Counted from the first letter of the stretch, positions 1-10,600 are shown. The stretch: DNA of 25,345 nt from Amoebophrya sp. AT5.2 (GCA_005223375.1 RXOD01004248.1:1-25345), one strand, 5' to 3'. The notes: generated from the letters alone by a model not told the origin. Numbers and translations are program-made.

Positions 1-120
1 TACCCCTTTCCTTACCCCTTTCCGTACCCCTTTCCTTACCCCTTTACCTACTCCTTTCTCTGCTTCTTTCCGCATCCCGTTCCTCTGTCCTTTCCTTCGT
101 CCTCTCCGTGGTCCTCTTTG
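1..120. repeat. decaying 12-nt tandem repeat
   Basis: About ten units of a 12-nt pyrimidine-rich repeat, TACCCCTTTCCT in the first copies, degrading toward position 120. The array continues past the left edge of the window. The frame starting at position 1 is open through it to 339 and would read Tyr-Pro-Phe-Pro repeats, so it could be the tail of a coding repeat, but nothing recognisable follows. It could equally be an upstream microsatellite of the DUF285 gene. Confidence 0.8.
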
Positions 121-366
121 GCCGCGGTGAGGGACGAGCAAGCGGCGACAGCTCGCGACGACGGACAGGGCTACTGCTCTGCTACTCCCAGGCTGTGGCG
201 GCGGCGCCGCCCTGGTTCGTCGCCTCTTGCTTCCTGGTCTCTGTATTCCGGCGCCTGCGCGCCGCTTTCGATCGTCGTGCCGGCGTGGGCCTTTGTGATA
301 CATCTATGGGCAGCGTGGCCCCGGCGCTATCCCGCACCTTAGCTTGGTGGTCTTCTATCACGATGC

Positions 367-1608
367 GTGTGGCCTGTAATTGCGGCTGACGGCAGGCGCA
401 TCAGGAAGGAGCGCGCGGCTGTGCGGAGGGAGCAGGAGCAGGCTGAGGAAAAATATGGTCCGCTCCGCGTATGGGATCTTTCCATGATATGCGACTTGAC
501 TTTTTTACTGTTTGAGAGCAAACGAGAAGCACGAAAGGATGCTCGGTATCCCTACCCGGCTACGCTGCCTCGCGTGTGGCGCATTGCATCAATGGAGGAC
601 GTTAGCATGGTTGAAAAGTTCGACGTCAGCGGCTGGGATGTGAGTGGCGCCACGGACATGACGCGCATGTTCGCCGTCTCCAAACTCGAAAGCCAAGACT
701 TTTCTTCCTGGGACGTGTCGAAGGCTGCCAACCTTTCGGCGATGTTTCTAAATTGCAAGAGCTTCTTCACTGGATCAGGCCTCGCTGCGTGGAACGTTAA
801 GACTGTAAAAGACTTCTCCAGCATGTTCCGCGGCTGCAGTAGATTTTGCGAGGACCTCTCTTCCTGGGAGGTCTCCAGCGCCACAAGTGTGTCGGAAATG
901 TTCCGACAGTGTCATACCTTTGACCCTGCTAGCCTCGCGCAGTGGGATGTTGGGGCGGTGACCAGCTTCGAGTGTATGTTTTTTTTTCTGCCAATCCTTC
1001 CTGGGCGCGGGCCTGGGGGAGTGGGGGAATTGGTGGTGGCTGCTCGTGCCAACGTGTTATGTTCGCGGGACGAGACGACATCTGTGATATTGTGCGAAGG
1101 TGCTGGAAATAATGGGTCGGAAAGGATGGGGAGGTCCGTGACTTGTTCGTCCTTACAGTCGATATTTCGCGACTGCAAAGCGTTCAAGAAGGGAGCAAAC
1201 CTCGACAAAACGATCCTAGCGTGGCTTTTTCAGGTAGTATCTGCGAGTACAGAGGAAAGCTCTTTGGACAAAAGCTTTGCGGCTTACCCGCTTCACGAAG
1301 ACAGGCTCCGAGGGGTAATGGAACTGCCCCCGCGAAAACGCAGACGGGCGCCCGGGACGGGACGACTACTCGACGTTGAAGATGACGCAACACGCTATGC
1401 ACCGCGGCACCGTGCAGTGCACAGCAAGCCTCTCACCGACTGCACAGTAAACATTTCTGATGCTAAAAAACAGGCTGGCGTCAATCGATTGCACAATGGC
1501 GGCAGTGTGTTCGCGCCGAATTTCTCTGCGTCTCTGAAAATTGGCATGTCGCTCCTCGGTCAACTAATCTATATCTGCATCTACATCAGAGTGCGAAAGG
1601 AATCATGA
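367..1608 (+). CDS. DUF285/BspA-like repeat protein, start uncertain
   Basis: Contains at least five tandem copies of the roughly 25-residue DUF285 (mycoplasma lipoprotein/BspA-like) repeat, each with a W-x-V-S/T core followed by MF-x-x-C and F. Copies are visible from about 630 to 1200 (WDVSGATDMTRMF, WDVSKAANLSAMF, WNVKTVKDFSSMF, WEVSSATSVSEMF). Such proteins are abundant in protists and are usually assigned to the surface or to protein-protein contact; the role here is unknown. The last repeat is interrupted by a 186-nt non-GT-AG intron (971-1159). Removing it restores VTSFESIFRDC with exact repeat spacing. The N-terminus is uncertain: position 367 is only where the frame opens after a stop at 340-342, the first in-frame ATG lies near 484, and an upstream exon is likely. 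The C-terminal 130 residues lack repeats, carry a basic KRRR patch, and may include another intron at a CAG/gtagta site near 1233. Confidence 0.75.
   Translation: MWPVIAADGRRIRKERAAVRREQEQAEEKYGPLRVWDLSMICDLTFLLFESKREARKDARYPYPATLPRVWRIASMEDVSMVEKFDVSGWDVSGATDMTRMFAVSKLESQDFSSWDVSKAANLSAMFLNCKSFFTGSGLAAWNVKTVKDFSSMFRGCSRFCEDLSSWEVSSATSVSEMFRQCHTFDPASLAQWDVGAVTSFECMFFFLPILPGRGPGGVGELVVAARANVLCSRDETTSVILCEGAGNNGSERMGRSVTCSSLQSIFRDCKAFKKGANLDKTILAWLFQVVSASTEESSLDKSFAAYPLHEDRLRGVMELPPRKRRRAPGTGRLLDVEDDATRYAPRHRAVHSKPLTDCTVNISDAKKQAGVNRLHNGGSVFAPNFSASLKIGMSLLGQLIYICIYIRVRKES
974..1159 (+). other. non-canonical intron with AGT direct repeat
   Basis: AGT occurs at 971-973 and 1157-1159. Excising one copy plus the interior (186 nt) joins TTC GAG TCG ATA TTT in frame and restores DUF285 repeat spacing. 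GT-AG choices at either end shift the frame. The arms 988-1001 and 1119-1133 are inverted repeats (CTGCCAATCCTTCC against CTCCCCATCCTTTCC). Confidence 0.7.
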
Positions 1609-2279
1609 ACGAACACAGATTCGAATCGGTGTTGTACTTCGTCGTAGAAGTGAATCGATGAACTCGAATGGCGGTGTGTGATCGTTATGGCGTCGGTATG
1701 GCGTGAATAGTCTGTCTTGGCCAGACACAAACATCGCTCCGGAATTGGTCGGTCGTGGATGTATTATGATGGATTGAGCATTATGGTGCTGTCGGTTCGG
1801 CGAACGTCGCATCCTGTCGTGATGAGCTATATGATACATTGATTTGTATGTCACAAGCTACTGGGCTATGTGCAGACAAACCACCAAATTCAAAATCCCC
1901 TGGTTTCGAAAACTTTCAGTCCACAGGACTTGCTGGTGGGCGTCGCTTCTTCCCCCCTGATTTTTATAACTTTCCCTACGAGGCTACCTACGCCTCGGGT
2001 CTGAAACATCAGGGCTAGTGGGATGTCAAGGTCCTACCTTTCTGCGAACCTTTTCTCCTTTGCAGATATGTAGGGGGCGACAGCGACTGCTATTTACAGG
2101 CGAGTAATTTGCGAATACATTTTTTCGAGATTCGACCTGTCGTAATAATCGGACAGGCCTAGCGTCTACATCTCGACCGAGGAATCTCGACATGATCTTG
2201 GCAGGTTTCCCTATGTAGAAGGCGATTGCCTTTCGTGCAGCTATATCCTACCTCGGGTCTGAGCATCACAGCTAGTGGG
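1609..2279. other. intergenic region with no recognised gene
   Basis: AT-richer sequence with stops in all frames and no family resemblance. Its right half contains the first copy of the duplicated leader of the next gene (1992-2033). I see no promoter motif I can support. Confidence 0.6.
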
Positions 2280-2290
2280 ATGTCACGGTC
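1992..2290 (+). repeat. duplicated leader and start codon of the membrane-protein gene
   Basis: An imperfect direct repeat of about 42 nt at 1992-2033 and 2250-2290. Shared blocks are CCTCGGGTCTGA, GCTAGTGGGATGTCA and GGTC. Both copies include an ATG (2023 and 2280). The first opens a 16-codon frame ending TAG; the second opens the 1344-codon gene. The copies are 257 nt apart. Confidence 0.85.
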
Positions 2291-5200
2291 AACAGGGGTG
2301 TCAACAACGGGTGGTGGCCGCCGCAGGAGAAAGACCGCAACAGTAGGTTTTCTCCTGCTAGGAGTACAACTCGGCGGGGCCCGTGAAAGCGATGCTTACG
2401 GTGGCACTACTACTTTTCCGGAGGAGGGCCGCGGCCACTCTCTTGCAGAGGTACGAGAGAGCAGAAGTACTGCACAACCATCTTCGCAGCAGGGATCGAG
2501 ATCATCATGGCAAAGTTTGTATCAAGGTTCTCTGGGGCTTGCGGCTGACGGCTCTGTGGACTTTGAGACCTCCGAGAGCAACTACGACCAGTGTGTACAG
2601 AGATGTGCTGCAGAGACGAGAAGCACATCTACTTCCACACAGACGTGGTCCAGTGGCGGCTTGTCCTCTTTCGTGCGGCCGGCGTCTTTCAGTCACTTTC
2701 CTCCCGACATCATAACGACGTCAGCATCAACATCAACACCGAAAGAGCTCGCACATCTAGAACCGCAAGACGAAACGGAAACAATAGATTCCCAGACATC
2801 TCTTCTGACGAGCCCCACCCCTCTACTTCCGACCCTGCTGAGACGTCGAAGCCTCACCTTCGTTTTGAACACTAACATATCTTCTCTCGAGGGTTTGTTG
2901 TCAGTGACTTCTTGGAGCGGTTTGATCGCCTGTCTGATGCTCCTTTTTGTGATCGGGCGCACAGCAAAAAAAACCGTCTACGTCGCGAAGCGTTTGAGGA
3001 GGAAGCAATTCGAAAGTAGGATGCTGGAGCGCGGGGCTGCGAAAACGGACCAGGGCTGCACGTATTCTGGAGCGGCGGCCATGCCCCGGCCGTGGTACGA
3101 GGACCTCGCGCGCATGGGAACCAGGAGAACGGAACTGGGCTTCCTGGCTTCGGCCCAACACACCGAGGTGCGCACGGCGTTGGAGTCGGAGACATTGACG
3201 CGGACGGACGTGAGGAGGAGGGAAACGTTTAAGCAACGCGCAAGCAGAGCGGGTTTCGCGAGGCAAAATTCAGGAATTTCAGTCGGGAGTCTCGCCAGTT
3301 TGTTAACAAATCCCTCACAAAGCAAGTTCTTTTCCTCTGCACGGACGAGGACAGCGGGAACGCTTGGCGGATTGAACGGTCAAAGCAACGACAGTTTAGG
3401 GAGCCGCGACGACAACGAGGGTAGTTGGATGCTGCCGTTTTCCCCATCGGGATTTTCATTTTTGAGCAAATTGCCTAGAATGAAATCGGGTGATAGTAGT
3501 GTGTCGTCGCCCTCGGCGGTCCCGGTCGCTGGGCAGGCAGGAGAAGGAGGACAGCTCAGAGAGGGCGCGGGCAATGCAGAAGTACCGCAAGAAGATGGTG
3601 GACGGATTCCGAATGAAGCGGAGGAAGTGGAAAGCAGTAGTTGTAGTTTGGGGACTTGTTCTTCCTCTTGTTTAGAAGTAGACGTAGACGGAGAGCAGGA
3701 AGAAGGAACGGAGACACGAAGCGAGCTGATCCTAGACATGCGATCCGGTTCCGGTTCCGAGATGGCGGGATCGGAGGAGGGGGAAACCTCTTCAGACCAT
3801 TGTCCGGGAAGAGGTTTAGGCGGTCTGTCTCCTGCTCCCGCTTCTCGGCCAAGAACTCGGGAGCGATTTCCGCTTGGTGAAATTATGATCAGGCGCAGCA
3901 GCAGCTCGTCCGGCGTGTCATCCTCATCGTCCTCGCTGGGTTGTGTTGCGGCCGGGCCGCGGGAAGTGCTCGACGTTTGCAGCGGGGACGTCGCCGTGGA
4001 GAGCAGGAAGCTTGGAAGAACTGTGACCGTGACCTTCACATTCACGGAAGAGAAATTGGCAGAAAAATTTTTCGAGTGTAACTGTGGGCATGAAGATGTT
4101 GGGGTTCTCTCGGTTGCTGATCCAGTTTTCAACGCGGCCGAGCATCTTTGTATAAGAGGACAAGGCACGGCTCCGGCATTGGGCATGGGTTCCCATCCGT
4201 TTTGCGACGGTTCCCATCATGCCAACGACAACACCGGTTTCCATCTCTCAGAGGACAGTGATCTTAAATCTCAGGCAAATTCCTCAGTAGGTTCCATTCC
4301 TGAGGAAGTTTTTCCTGAGAGCCCTGCTTCCTCAACAGTGGTAAATCGACAACTCTCGCTCTCCAGAGACTCCGGCCCCTCGTACGACTCCGGCGTGTCT
4401 GCATGCTCCAGCCTGTCCTGCACGAGGTCTGCACCGGTGTGTCTGCAGGCCCAGTCTTGCACCAAACACGAGCACCGGTGGCAGCAATTACGGGCGATGG
4501 CGAAGGAGTTAGCGGAGCCTCCACGGGAGAGGACTAGGTTGAGGGAACGGATGCCGGAGTCGCAGAGAAAGAGAGCCGCAAGCTGCACAGGAGATTATCT
4601 GAGCGCTTCTTCTACACGAACAACTCTGGGACTGGGAGGGAGCTGCCCGAAAGCTTTTGGCAATCAATGGCCATCAAACCACGCCATCTCCGGGTCAAAT
4701 CAAACAGGCGATCAAAAACACGGAGCAGATCCGGGAGCAGACGAAAACAAAGACTCGCACAACAAGGATCCGGATTTGATTCCGATGACCCTCGGTGAGG
4801 GCGTCGAGTTTGGTATGGTCCACCATCGGGAGGCGGCAAATCGCGGCACCATCACGGCCGAAGTGGAGCTGATGCGGCACTACCGCGACGATTTTGAGGG
4901 GTTGCTGCTCGACAAATTTTACCGTCCCGAAAACGAACCCCTTGACGAGCAGTGCAAGAACGCCCGCCGCGCGCCGCCGCTGGTCGACTGGGACGAGTTT
5001 TACGCGAACACCAAAACGGGCAGTTGGCCTCTACCAAATTATTCGAAGTACGAGTCCACGGCGGACGCGCCGTTGAACCACACGTGTTTTAGTTTTTGCC
5101 GCTGGTGCGCAGTGTACATGTGGGGGGATGTGAAGTGGTGCATCATCGCGAAGATTTTGCAGTCGTTCGCCACCGGCCTGCCGTTTTTAATCTCGGCGTT

Positions 5201-6314
5201 TATCGTGGACGCGATGACGAGAGCAGAGATTTTGCTGGCGGAGGTGGAGGAGCTGAAGCAAGAACAAGCCGCGTCCGACAACCCCGCGATAACATCGCAT
5301 GTACCAGCCGCGATCAACCGGAGGGAGGACGAATTGAGATTTCTTTTCATCGAGTGCGCGTTTCTGTGCGCGGGGCTTTTTGGGTTAAGACTCGCGTACA
5401 AGCGGCTGCAGTACACGTATTTGAGGGCGTTACCGGTGAGTAGTACGGCAAATGTGCTCCGATCCGCGATGTTCACCCGGCTGGTGCGGTACAAGTTATT
5501 GCTGCAAAGGCAAGCGAGGGAGAACGCCGCCGGGGAAGAAAGGGAAAAGAAAGTGGAATTCTTCGAGTTCCAGTCGACGAATGGGCAGTGCATGAGCATC
5601 CTCGACGGGATAACCTTCGATGCGGTGGTTATGGTTTGGGAGAGGGCGCTGGAGGCGATCGAGAACGTGACGAATTTGATTGTGTCGACGGTCCTTTTGC
5701 TGATTGCCGTGTGGCCGGCCGACGGCCAGAGTTTCTACTTGCCGGTGGTAAGTATGTTCACCTGTATCGTGGCCACGGGTTTTTGTGTGGCCAACCACAT
5801 CGGCAGGAGCGAGGAGCTCACAGATTTCTGGGGCGCTTCTTTGGGCGCGAAGGTGAAGATGATCAGTCTCGGGGATCAGCTCTTGACCAACTACGACGAC
5901 CACCAGCACCAACAACAACTCGAAAAAACACCCCACAACAATAACAAAGCGTCGTTATACGACAAAACGTTGTTACTCCCGGACAGGTCCGTCGCGTCGG
6001 TCGAAGCGCGCTTGCGCGCGTTCGCGGACCGCGCGTTTATGCTACGACGCCGGCACCTGCACGCGTTCTACATAGAGGTGGTGGCAAGGTTGTCCGCGGA
6101 CCTAGCAGTGGAAGTGACGGCGCTAGCAGGGATCTTGTGCATCACGGCGGAGCTGTTTCGCGGCAACATAACTGTGGGCAACTGGGGCGCCGCGACGGGC
6201 TGTCTGATGGCACTGCAGTCGGCGATCCTGGAGCTGGTGGTGTACCTGCAGGCGATGCCACGAGGCTACGCACACCTGGTGTGGGTGATCCAAACACTCA
6301 ACCTGCCAAATTGA
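2280..6314 (+). CDS. large membrane protein with ABC-exporter-like TMD, no ATPase domain
   Basis: An uninterrupted frame of 1344 codons from the ATG at 2280; the frame stays open upstream to 2226 but without another ATG. Residues 18-38 are hydrophobic and could be a signal anchor; residues 206-230 form a clear transmembrane helix. Residues about 235-900 are Ser/Glu/Gly-rich and probably disordered, with a CDGSH-like segment (CNC at 600-602, HPFCDGSHH at 640-647). The C-terminal 400 residues contain six hydrophobic helices, at about 949-980, 1019-1041, 1123-1147, 1152-1174, 1267-1294 and 1302-1327. Their spacing, and the G-N-I-T-V-G-N-W motif before helix six, resemble a type-I ABC exporter transmembrane domain. 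The protein ends 17 residues after helix six, where Walker A and signature motifs would normally follow. None appears in the next 1.3 kb. The family assignment is inferred from topology and this motif; another polytopic family is possible. Confidence 0.7.
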   Translation: MSRSTGVSTTGGGRRRRKTATVGFLLLGVQLGGARESDAYGGTTTFPEEGRGHSLAEVRESRSTAQPSSQQGSRSSWQSLYQGSLGLAADGSVDFETSESNYDQCVQRCAAETRSTSTSTQTWSSGGLSSFVRPASFSHFPPDIITTSASTSTPKELAHLEPQDETETIDSQTSLLTSPTPLLPTLLRRRSLTFVLNTNISSLEGLLSVTSWSGLIACLMLLFVIGRTAKKTVYVAKRLRRKQFESRMLERGAAKTDQGCTYSGAAAMPRPWYEDLARMGTRRTELGFLASAQHTEVRTALESETLTRTDVRRRETFKQRASRAGFARQNSGISVGSLASLLTNPSQSKFFSSARTRTAGTLGGLNGQSNDSLGSRDDNEGSWMLPFSPSGFSFLSKLPRMKSGDSSVSSPSAVPVAGQAGEGGQLREGAGNAEVPQEDGGRIPNEAEEVESSSCSLGTCSSSCLEVDVDGEQEEGTETRSELILDMRSGSGSEMAGSEEGETSSDHCPGRGLGGLSPAPASRPRTRERFPLGEIMIRRSSSSSGVSSSSSSLGCVAAGPREVLDVCSGDVAVESRKLGRTVTVTFTFTEEKLAEKFFECNCGHEDVGVLSVADPVFNAAEHLCIRGQGTAPALGMGSHPFCDGSHHANDNTGFHLSEDSDLKSQANSSVGSIPEEVFPESPASSTVVNRQLSLSRDSGPSYDSGVSACSSLSCTRSAPVCLQAQSCTKHEHRWQQLRAMAKELAEPPRERTRLRERMPESQRKRAASCTGDYLSASSTRTTLGLGGSCPKAFGNQWPSNHAISGSNQTGDQKHGADPGADENKDSHNKDPDLIPMTLGEGVEFGMVHHREAANRGTITAEVELMRHYRDDFEGLLLDKFYRPENEPLDEQCKNARRAPPLVDWDEFYANTKTGSWPLPNYSKYESTADAPLNHTCFSFCRWCAVYMWGDVKWCIIAKILQSFATGLPFLISAFIVDAMTRAEILLAEVEELKQEQAASDNPAITSHVPAAINRREDELRFLFIECAFLCAGLFGLRLAYKRLQYTYLRALPVSSTANVLRSAMFTRLVRYKLLLQRQARENAAGEEREKKVEFFEFQSTNGQCMSILDGITFDAVVMVWERALEAIENVTNLIVSTVLLLIAVWPADGQSFYLPVVSMFTCIVATGFCVANHIGRSEELTDFWGASLGAKVKMISLGDQLLTNYDDHQHQQQLEKTPHNNNKASLYDKTLLLPDRSVASVEARLRAFADRAFMLRRRHLHAFYIEVVARLSADLAVEVTALAGILCITAELFRGNITVGNWGAATGCLMALQSAILELVVYLQAMPRGYAHLVWVIQTLNLPN

Positions 6315-7678
6315 TTGGAGCTACGTATTCAGTTGTACTTGTAATTTTTCAGCTGATTTTATTGAGCTGGTCGATGGGAGGGGATCGATCGATTGTGGGG
6401 GTGGTTGATGTGTGGGGAAGACGCGGGAGCTACGGAGGTGGCCATTTGATAGCCGCTAAAAATAGAGACGTAAATCTATTAAATGGCGTAGCTGCTAGTT
6501 GTGCTATAGTGGCAGTGTAGGAAGAAAAACTAATATACATAGCACCAAGTGCTCGTGTTCGTTCCTCCTGATCCCAAATTTATGGCTCCCGCTCTCGATC
6601 TGTAAAGTATGCACTTCCGATCGTTATTTAGGGGCTATTTGTAGTCCTCTACTCGGTTTACTAGTGTGTAGGTCATTAAATTCTAAGGCCTATCCCGCAA
6701 ACGAAATACAGCTTATTTGTATCCTTACCGCGATTCTTTTAGTCAAAACTTCAAGGGTGTGGAGCTTGTGAGCGTAATCGACGTAAACTAAGCCTATTAA
6801 GCCGGCTCCGGGATAAGGAACAATCTTCCTTGTACTCAATTTCCGCTTTTAGCCGTTATCTTTATGAAGATGCGAAACTAAAATACACGGAACACGACCG
6901 GGATTCAAGGATTATCGCATATTGTTTTCGGCACTTCTACAAATTATGATGCCGTTGTTTAGTGTGATTTCAAATTATGATGCCGTTGTTTAGTGTGATT
7001 ACAAATTATTGTGATTTCAAATTGTGATACCATTGTTTAGTGTCCCACTTCCTAAAACGGGAGAAATGGATGCAAAAAAACATGTTCAGGTAGCAACAAC
7101 TCTTGCATAGTGCTGCACCACCATGCGCGTGTTTATTTTCAACATTTTCACACGGTATTTTTTTCTGGACTTGCAATCCCGGTGACTTATTTCACATGGT
7201 GCTCTTACTGTCTGACGCTTGCTGACTGCTTGCTGAAAGCGGCTCGCTAGCAAAGTTCTAAAGGTGATCAAGTGTTCATCAGTTGATGTCGTCCTTTTCC
7301 CGCCCGGTCGCGGTCGCGCTTCGGCGTTTCATCGTTTTGTGCTCCTTATTCTTCCGCGTCCCTGTGAGAGAGAGAAACCAAAAGCCACTGATCTAGAAGT
7401 ACAGCGATAGAGAACCGGACTCGACGCCGAGAGCGCCACCTCTTTATTTCGTTCCGCGGAGGAGAAAAAAACATGCGCAGCCCTTTGCGACGTTCAATGT
7501 GTGTCCGCGCGTTGCAGCACGTGCTGTGATCGGAACCGAGTCTGCGCTGCGGCCGCCGATAGTCGTCGAATGACGAAAAAATTATCGGAGACAACCCCGC
7601 CTCCACCCGGCCGATAGTGGACAGCCTGCACTATAAACGGAACTACAGTTCAACGCCGCAGCTTAACTGTTAAGGCGG
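6315..7678. other. intergenic region, AT-rich, no gene recognised
   Basis: About 1.36 kb with frequent stops. It holds a 31-nt tandem repeat at 6940-7043 and otherwise nothing I recognise. No ABC nucleotide-binding motifs are present in any + frame I read, which supports the upstream gene ending at 6314. Confidence 0.6.
6940..7043. repeat. 31-nt tandem repeat, about 3.5 copies
   Basis: The unit begins CAAATTATGATGCCGTTG and continues TTTAGTGTGATTT. Copies lie at 6940-6970 and 6971-7001 (differing only at the last base), then a deleted copy at 7002-7017, and a diverged copy at 7018-7043. Confidence 0.9.
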
Positions 7679-10600
7679 ATGGAGGACGTCCGCGACCGTC
7701 GCCGCCGCATCAACCGCGCGCGGCGCACGCTGCGGGAGTTTCTGTACTTTTCGTGTACCTATTTACTGCAATAATTGCTGCCGCTGATGCGTACTTTTGG
7801 ATAATACAAGCTATTCCTCATAGCCCACCTCGTAGCAAAGACAAAAACATTAAACAAAAGCGGCCACATCAGTCTGTAGTACTGCCGTGCCGAGACGAAC
7901 CGATGAAACGCCGATATATCGTTGGCAGCTCTCGCCGCAATAATCAATCCGATCGCTTGAACCGTTCAGGGACCAGATCCACGTGCTGGACATTTTGGTC
8001 GACCGCACGTCTGTGCTCACGGTCGATGTTGGGTTGAAGATGCACGCCATCCTCTCATCGCTCCTCGAGTATCACCACCACCAGGCGTCGGCCTGGACCC
8101 CCCCCGAAAACCGCTCCAACGACCCCCAGCTCGCCTCCCAGGCAGTGGCGCAGCAGGTACTTAGTGGTCAAATATCTGAATGTATGGAAGAAGGTGAAAA
8201 AGGGCGGGGCACGTTTTTGAAAAAATTATGAAAACAAAGAAAGGCGCATCAAGGTTGGCCGCAGCTGGTATAAGTTGCTATGGCCTGTACTTTTCATCGA
8301 TCGCGATCTAGTGTAGGAAGTTGTTGTAGAAGATGGGTACTCTCGCAACAGATAACCCCCGGCGTGGGGAGTCCGGGGAGCTGGTTGCCATCCGATGTGT
8401 TGAGCGAGGTTGGTGTTTTCGACGCCTCCAAAGCGGCCCAAGCCGCCCGCGACCGCCAACGCCAGGACCCCGACCCGAACCAGAGCGCCGCGCTGGCAGG
8501 AGGGTACTTATCTTTTATGCATGAATTTTATCATCTTCCGGTCTCTCCTTTCGTCACAGCTACGGCGATTGTGGCTCCATCATGGCGAAGAGAGAGGGGG
8601 TTGCGAGCGCCGTGCTGGCAGGAGGGTGACAGCGCCGCGCTGGCAGGAGGGTGCGTATATCTAAATCAGCCATGGAGACTATTAGTCGGATAACAGTTTT
8701 TCAGTAATTGCGCGGCTCACCCCTCCAGATTTAAATCAATCAGTACAGAATTAATAAGAAGCTCAGATTAGAGGATTGAATCCTACATAGCTCGACCTCT
8801 CGCACAGCTCCTCCGCTGTCAGCGTGGTCGAGGACCAGTCCCTCTGCCGGCTCATCCAGCCGCTGACCTTCAAAGAGGTTGCTGCCTACCTTCGCGACCT
8901 CACCAGAGAAACGGCAGAACAAAGCCTCGACAAGTGGCGGGAGGAGAATTTCAATTTGCTATGTGGTCCTTCACGAGCACGACCCTCCCGAACGAGTGAG
9001 AGGAGCAAAATCGTTCCCGAGAACAGCAAAAAGAAAACAGTTATGTACCACGTCGACGGGAGGACGCCACCAAGGCCGATGCTGTGCGTGGACGACCGAG
9101 ACGCGACGGTTTTGAGGGCCATCGAGCTGCTGCTCACGTACCCGGACCTGAACGCCCTCCCGATCGTGAACCCTTCTACCGCGACCGTGGTGGCCCACGT
9201 GACCTTGGGCCAGTTGCTGGCGTATACGGCGATTCAAACAAGGGATCCCGCCATGAGCGCTTTAGCCGAGATCGAGGTCACCGCGAGAACTACCGGCGGG
9301 AACCTGGTGTATCGGTATTTGGGCGAGAAACAAAGTTCGATTGGTTCCACAACAGTTGTTCAAGAGGGGGCAGTAGTTGGCGAAGATCAAGCTGGAAACG
9401 ACATGGACGGAACAAACAGCCAAAGCACGAACGCGAGCCTGTACCGAGGTAACAGCGGCACTGTGACCGAGGAAAAAGACGAGCAGACCAACAGGGGCGT
9501 AAAAAACAAATGGAGGACGGCGGTGGTGCGCGACGGGTTTTTGTCCGCCACCAGCAGTTTCTCGAGCACGAAACCAAACGCGGGGAGCAGCGCGGCGATA
9601 GTACCGGGAGCGGGGGAAGCAACAGAAAGCGGCGACAACCAAAGTTCTGGTGAAACGACCGCAGCAGCGAGTGCGGCGAACACGAATCCTGGTTCTACCG
9701 AGCAAGAGTCGACAGCCTCGCCCGGCGACGGGAGTTCCACACCGAGCACGACCGCGATGAACTCCCCGGAAAACTCAAATAAAAAGGCGGAGACTTCTGC
9801 TACTTCTGATACTTCCGCCGCTGTCGCTTCCGGGGCTCTCAACACATCTTCCGCTGCTGCCACCGGTTCGTTGTCCTCCTCCGATCCGTCTGTGACCACG
9901 ATAACGGTGGTGCGGGAGGAGCAGAGGCTAGGGGATGTTCTCACCGCCTTCATGGAGGACGACTACGCGGGGATCCCAGTTATAGAAAGAAGTGGCGGCC
10001 ATAGTAGAACAGCGACCACAGAAGTAGAAGGTAGTGAGCCCCCCGCCGCGGAATGTACGGACGGAAGCCGAGAACCTACAGCGACTGCAGCAAGTAGTGC
10101 CGCGAGCGCCCCATCGGAGGCAGCAGGAACAAGCGATCGGACCAAGGCCGCCAGCTCCACCACCGCACCGCCGAACACGAGCAGTGCTTCTTCTACCCCG
10201 GCACCAACAGAAAACGCGTGGCGGGGGACGATCACGCGGCGGCAGATTCTGCAGTACCTGGACCTCTGCTGCCAGGACGCACTGGACGTGAATATGGCAC
10301 CGACTAATGTTGGGACTTTCAAAGACCCAATTACTGGGCAGCTTTCCAGTTACCCAATGAGTCTCAAGCCGGAGCGGCTCCTGTTCGACGTGGACACGAG
10401 CGTCGGGAAGGTCCTCGACATTCTCTACGAAGCGGAGATGAAGAAGGTAAGTACTTCTTCTTCGTCTTCGGTGAAAGTAGTAGAGAGAGAAGGGGGCGGG
10501 CTCCTGGATCAACAACATCCGCCAGCAGAAGCAGGGGCTGGAACGGGGGTAGTTCCAACGGAGAGTCAGCCAACGACCACTACGAATCGGGGAAACTACG

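Noticed and set aside
3380..4186. 268-codon minus-strand frame
   Set aside because: Lies opposite the long membrane-protein frame; Ser/Pro-rich composition typical of a shadow frame, with no family resemblance.
4085..4187. TGGGCATG direct repeat as another introner inside the CDGSH-like region
   Set aside because: The copies are 95 nt apart; excision would shift the frame, and the frame is open for over 4 kb without it.
9387..10518. Long minus-strand frames opposite the CBS gene
   Set aside because: They mirror the Ser/Ala/Thr-rich insertions of the + strand gene and contain no motif.
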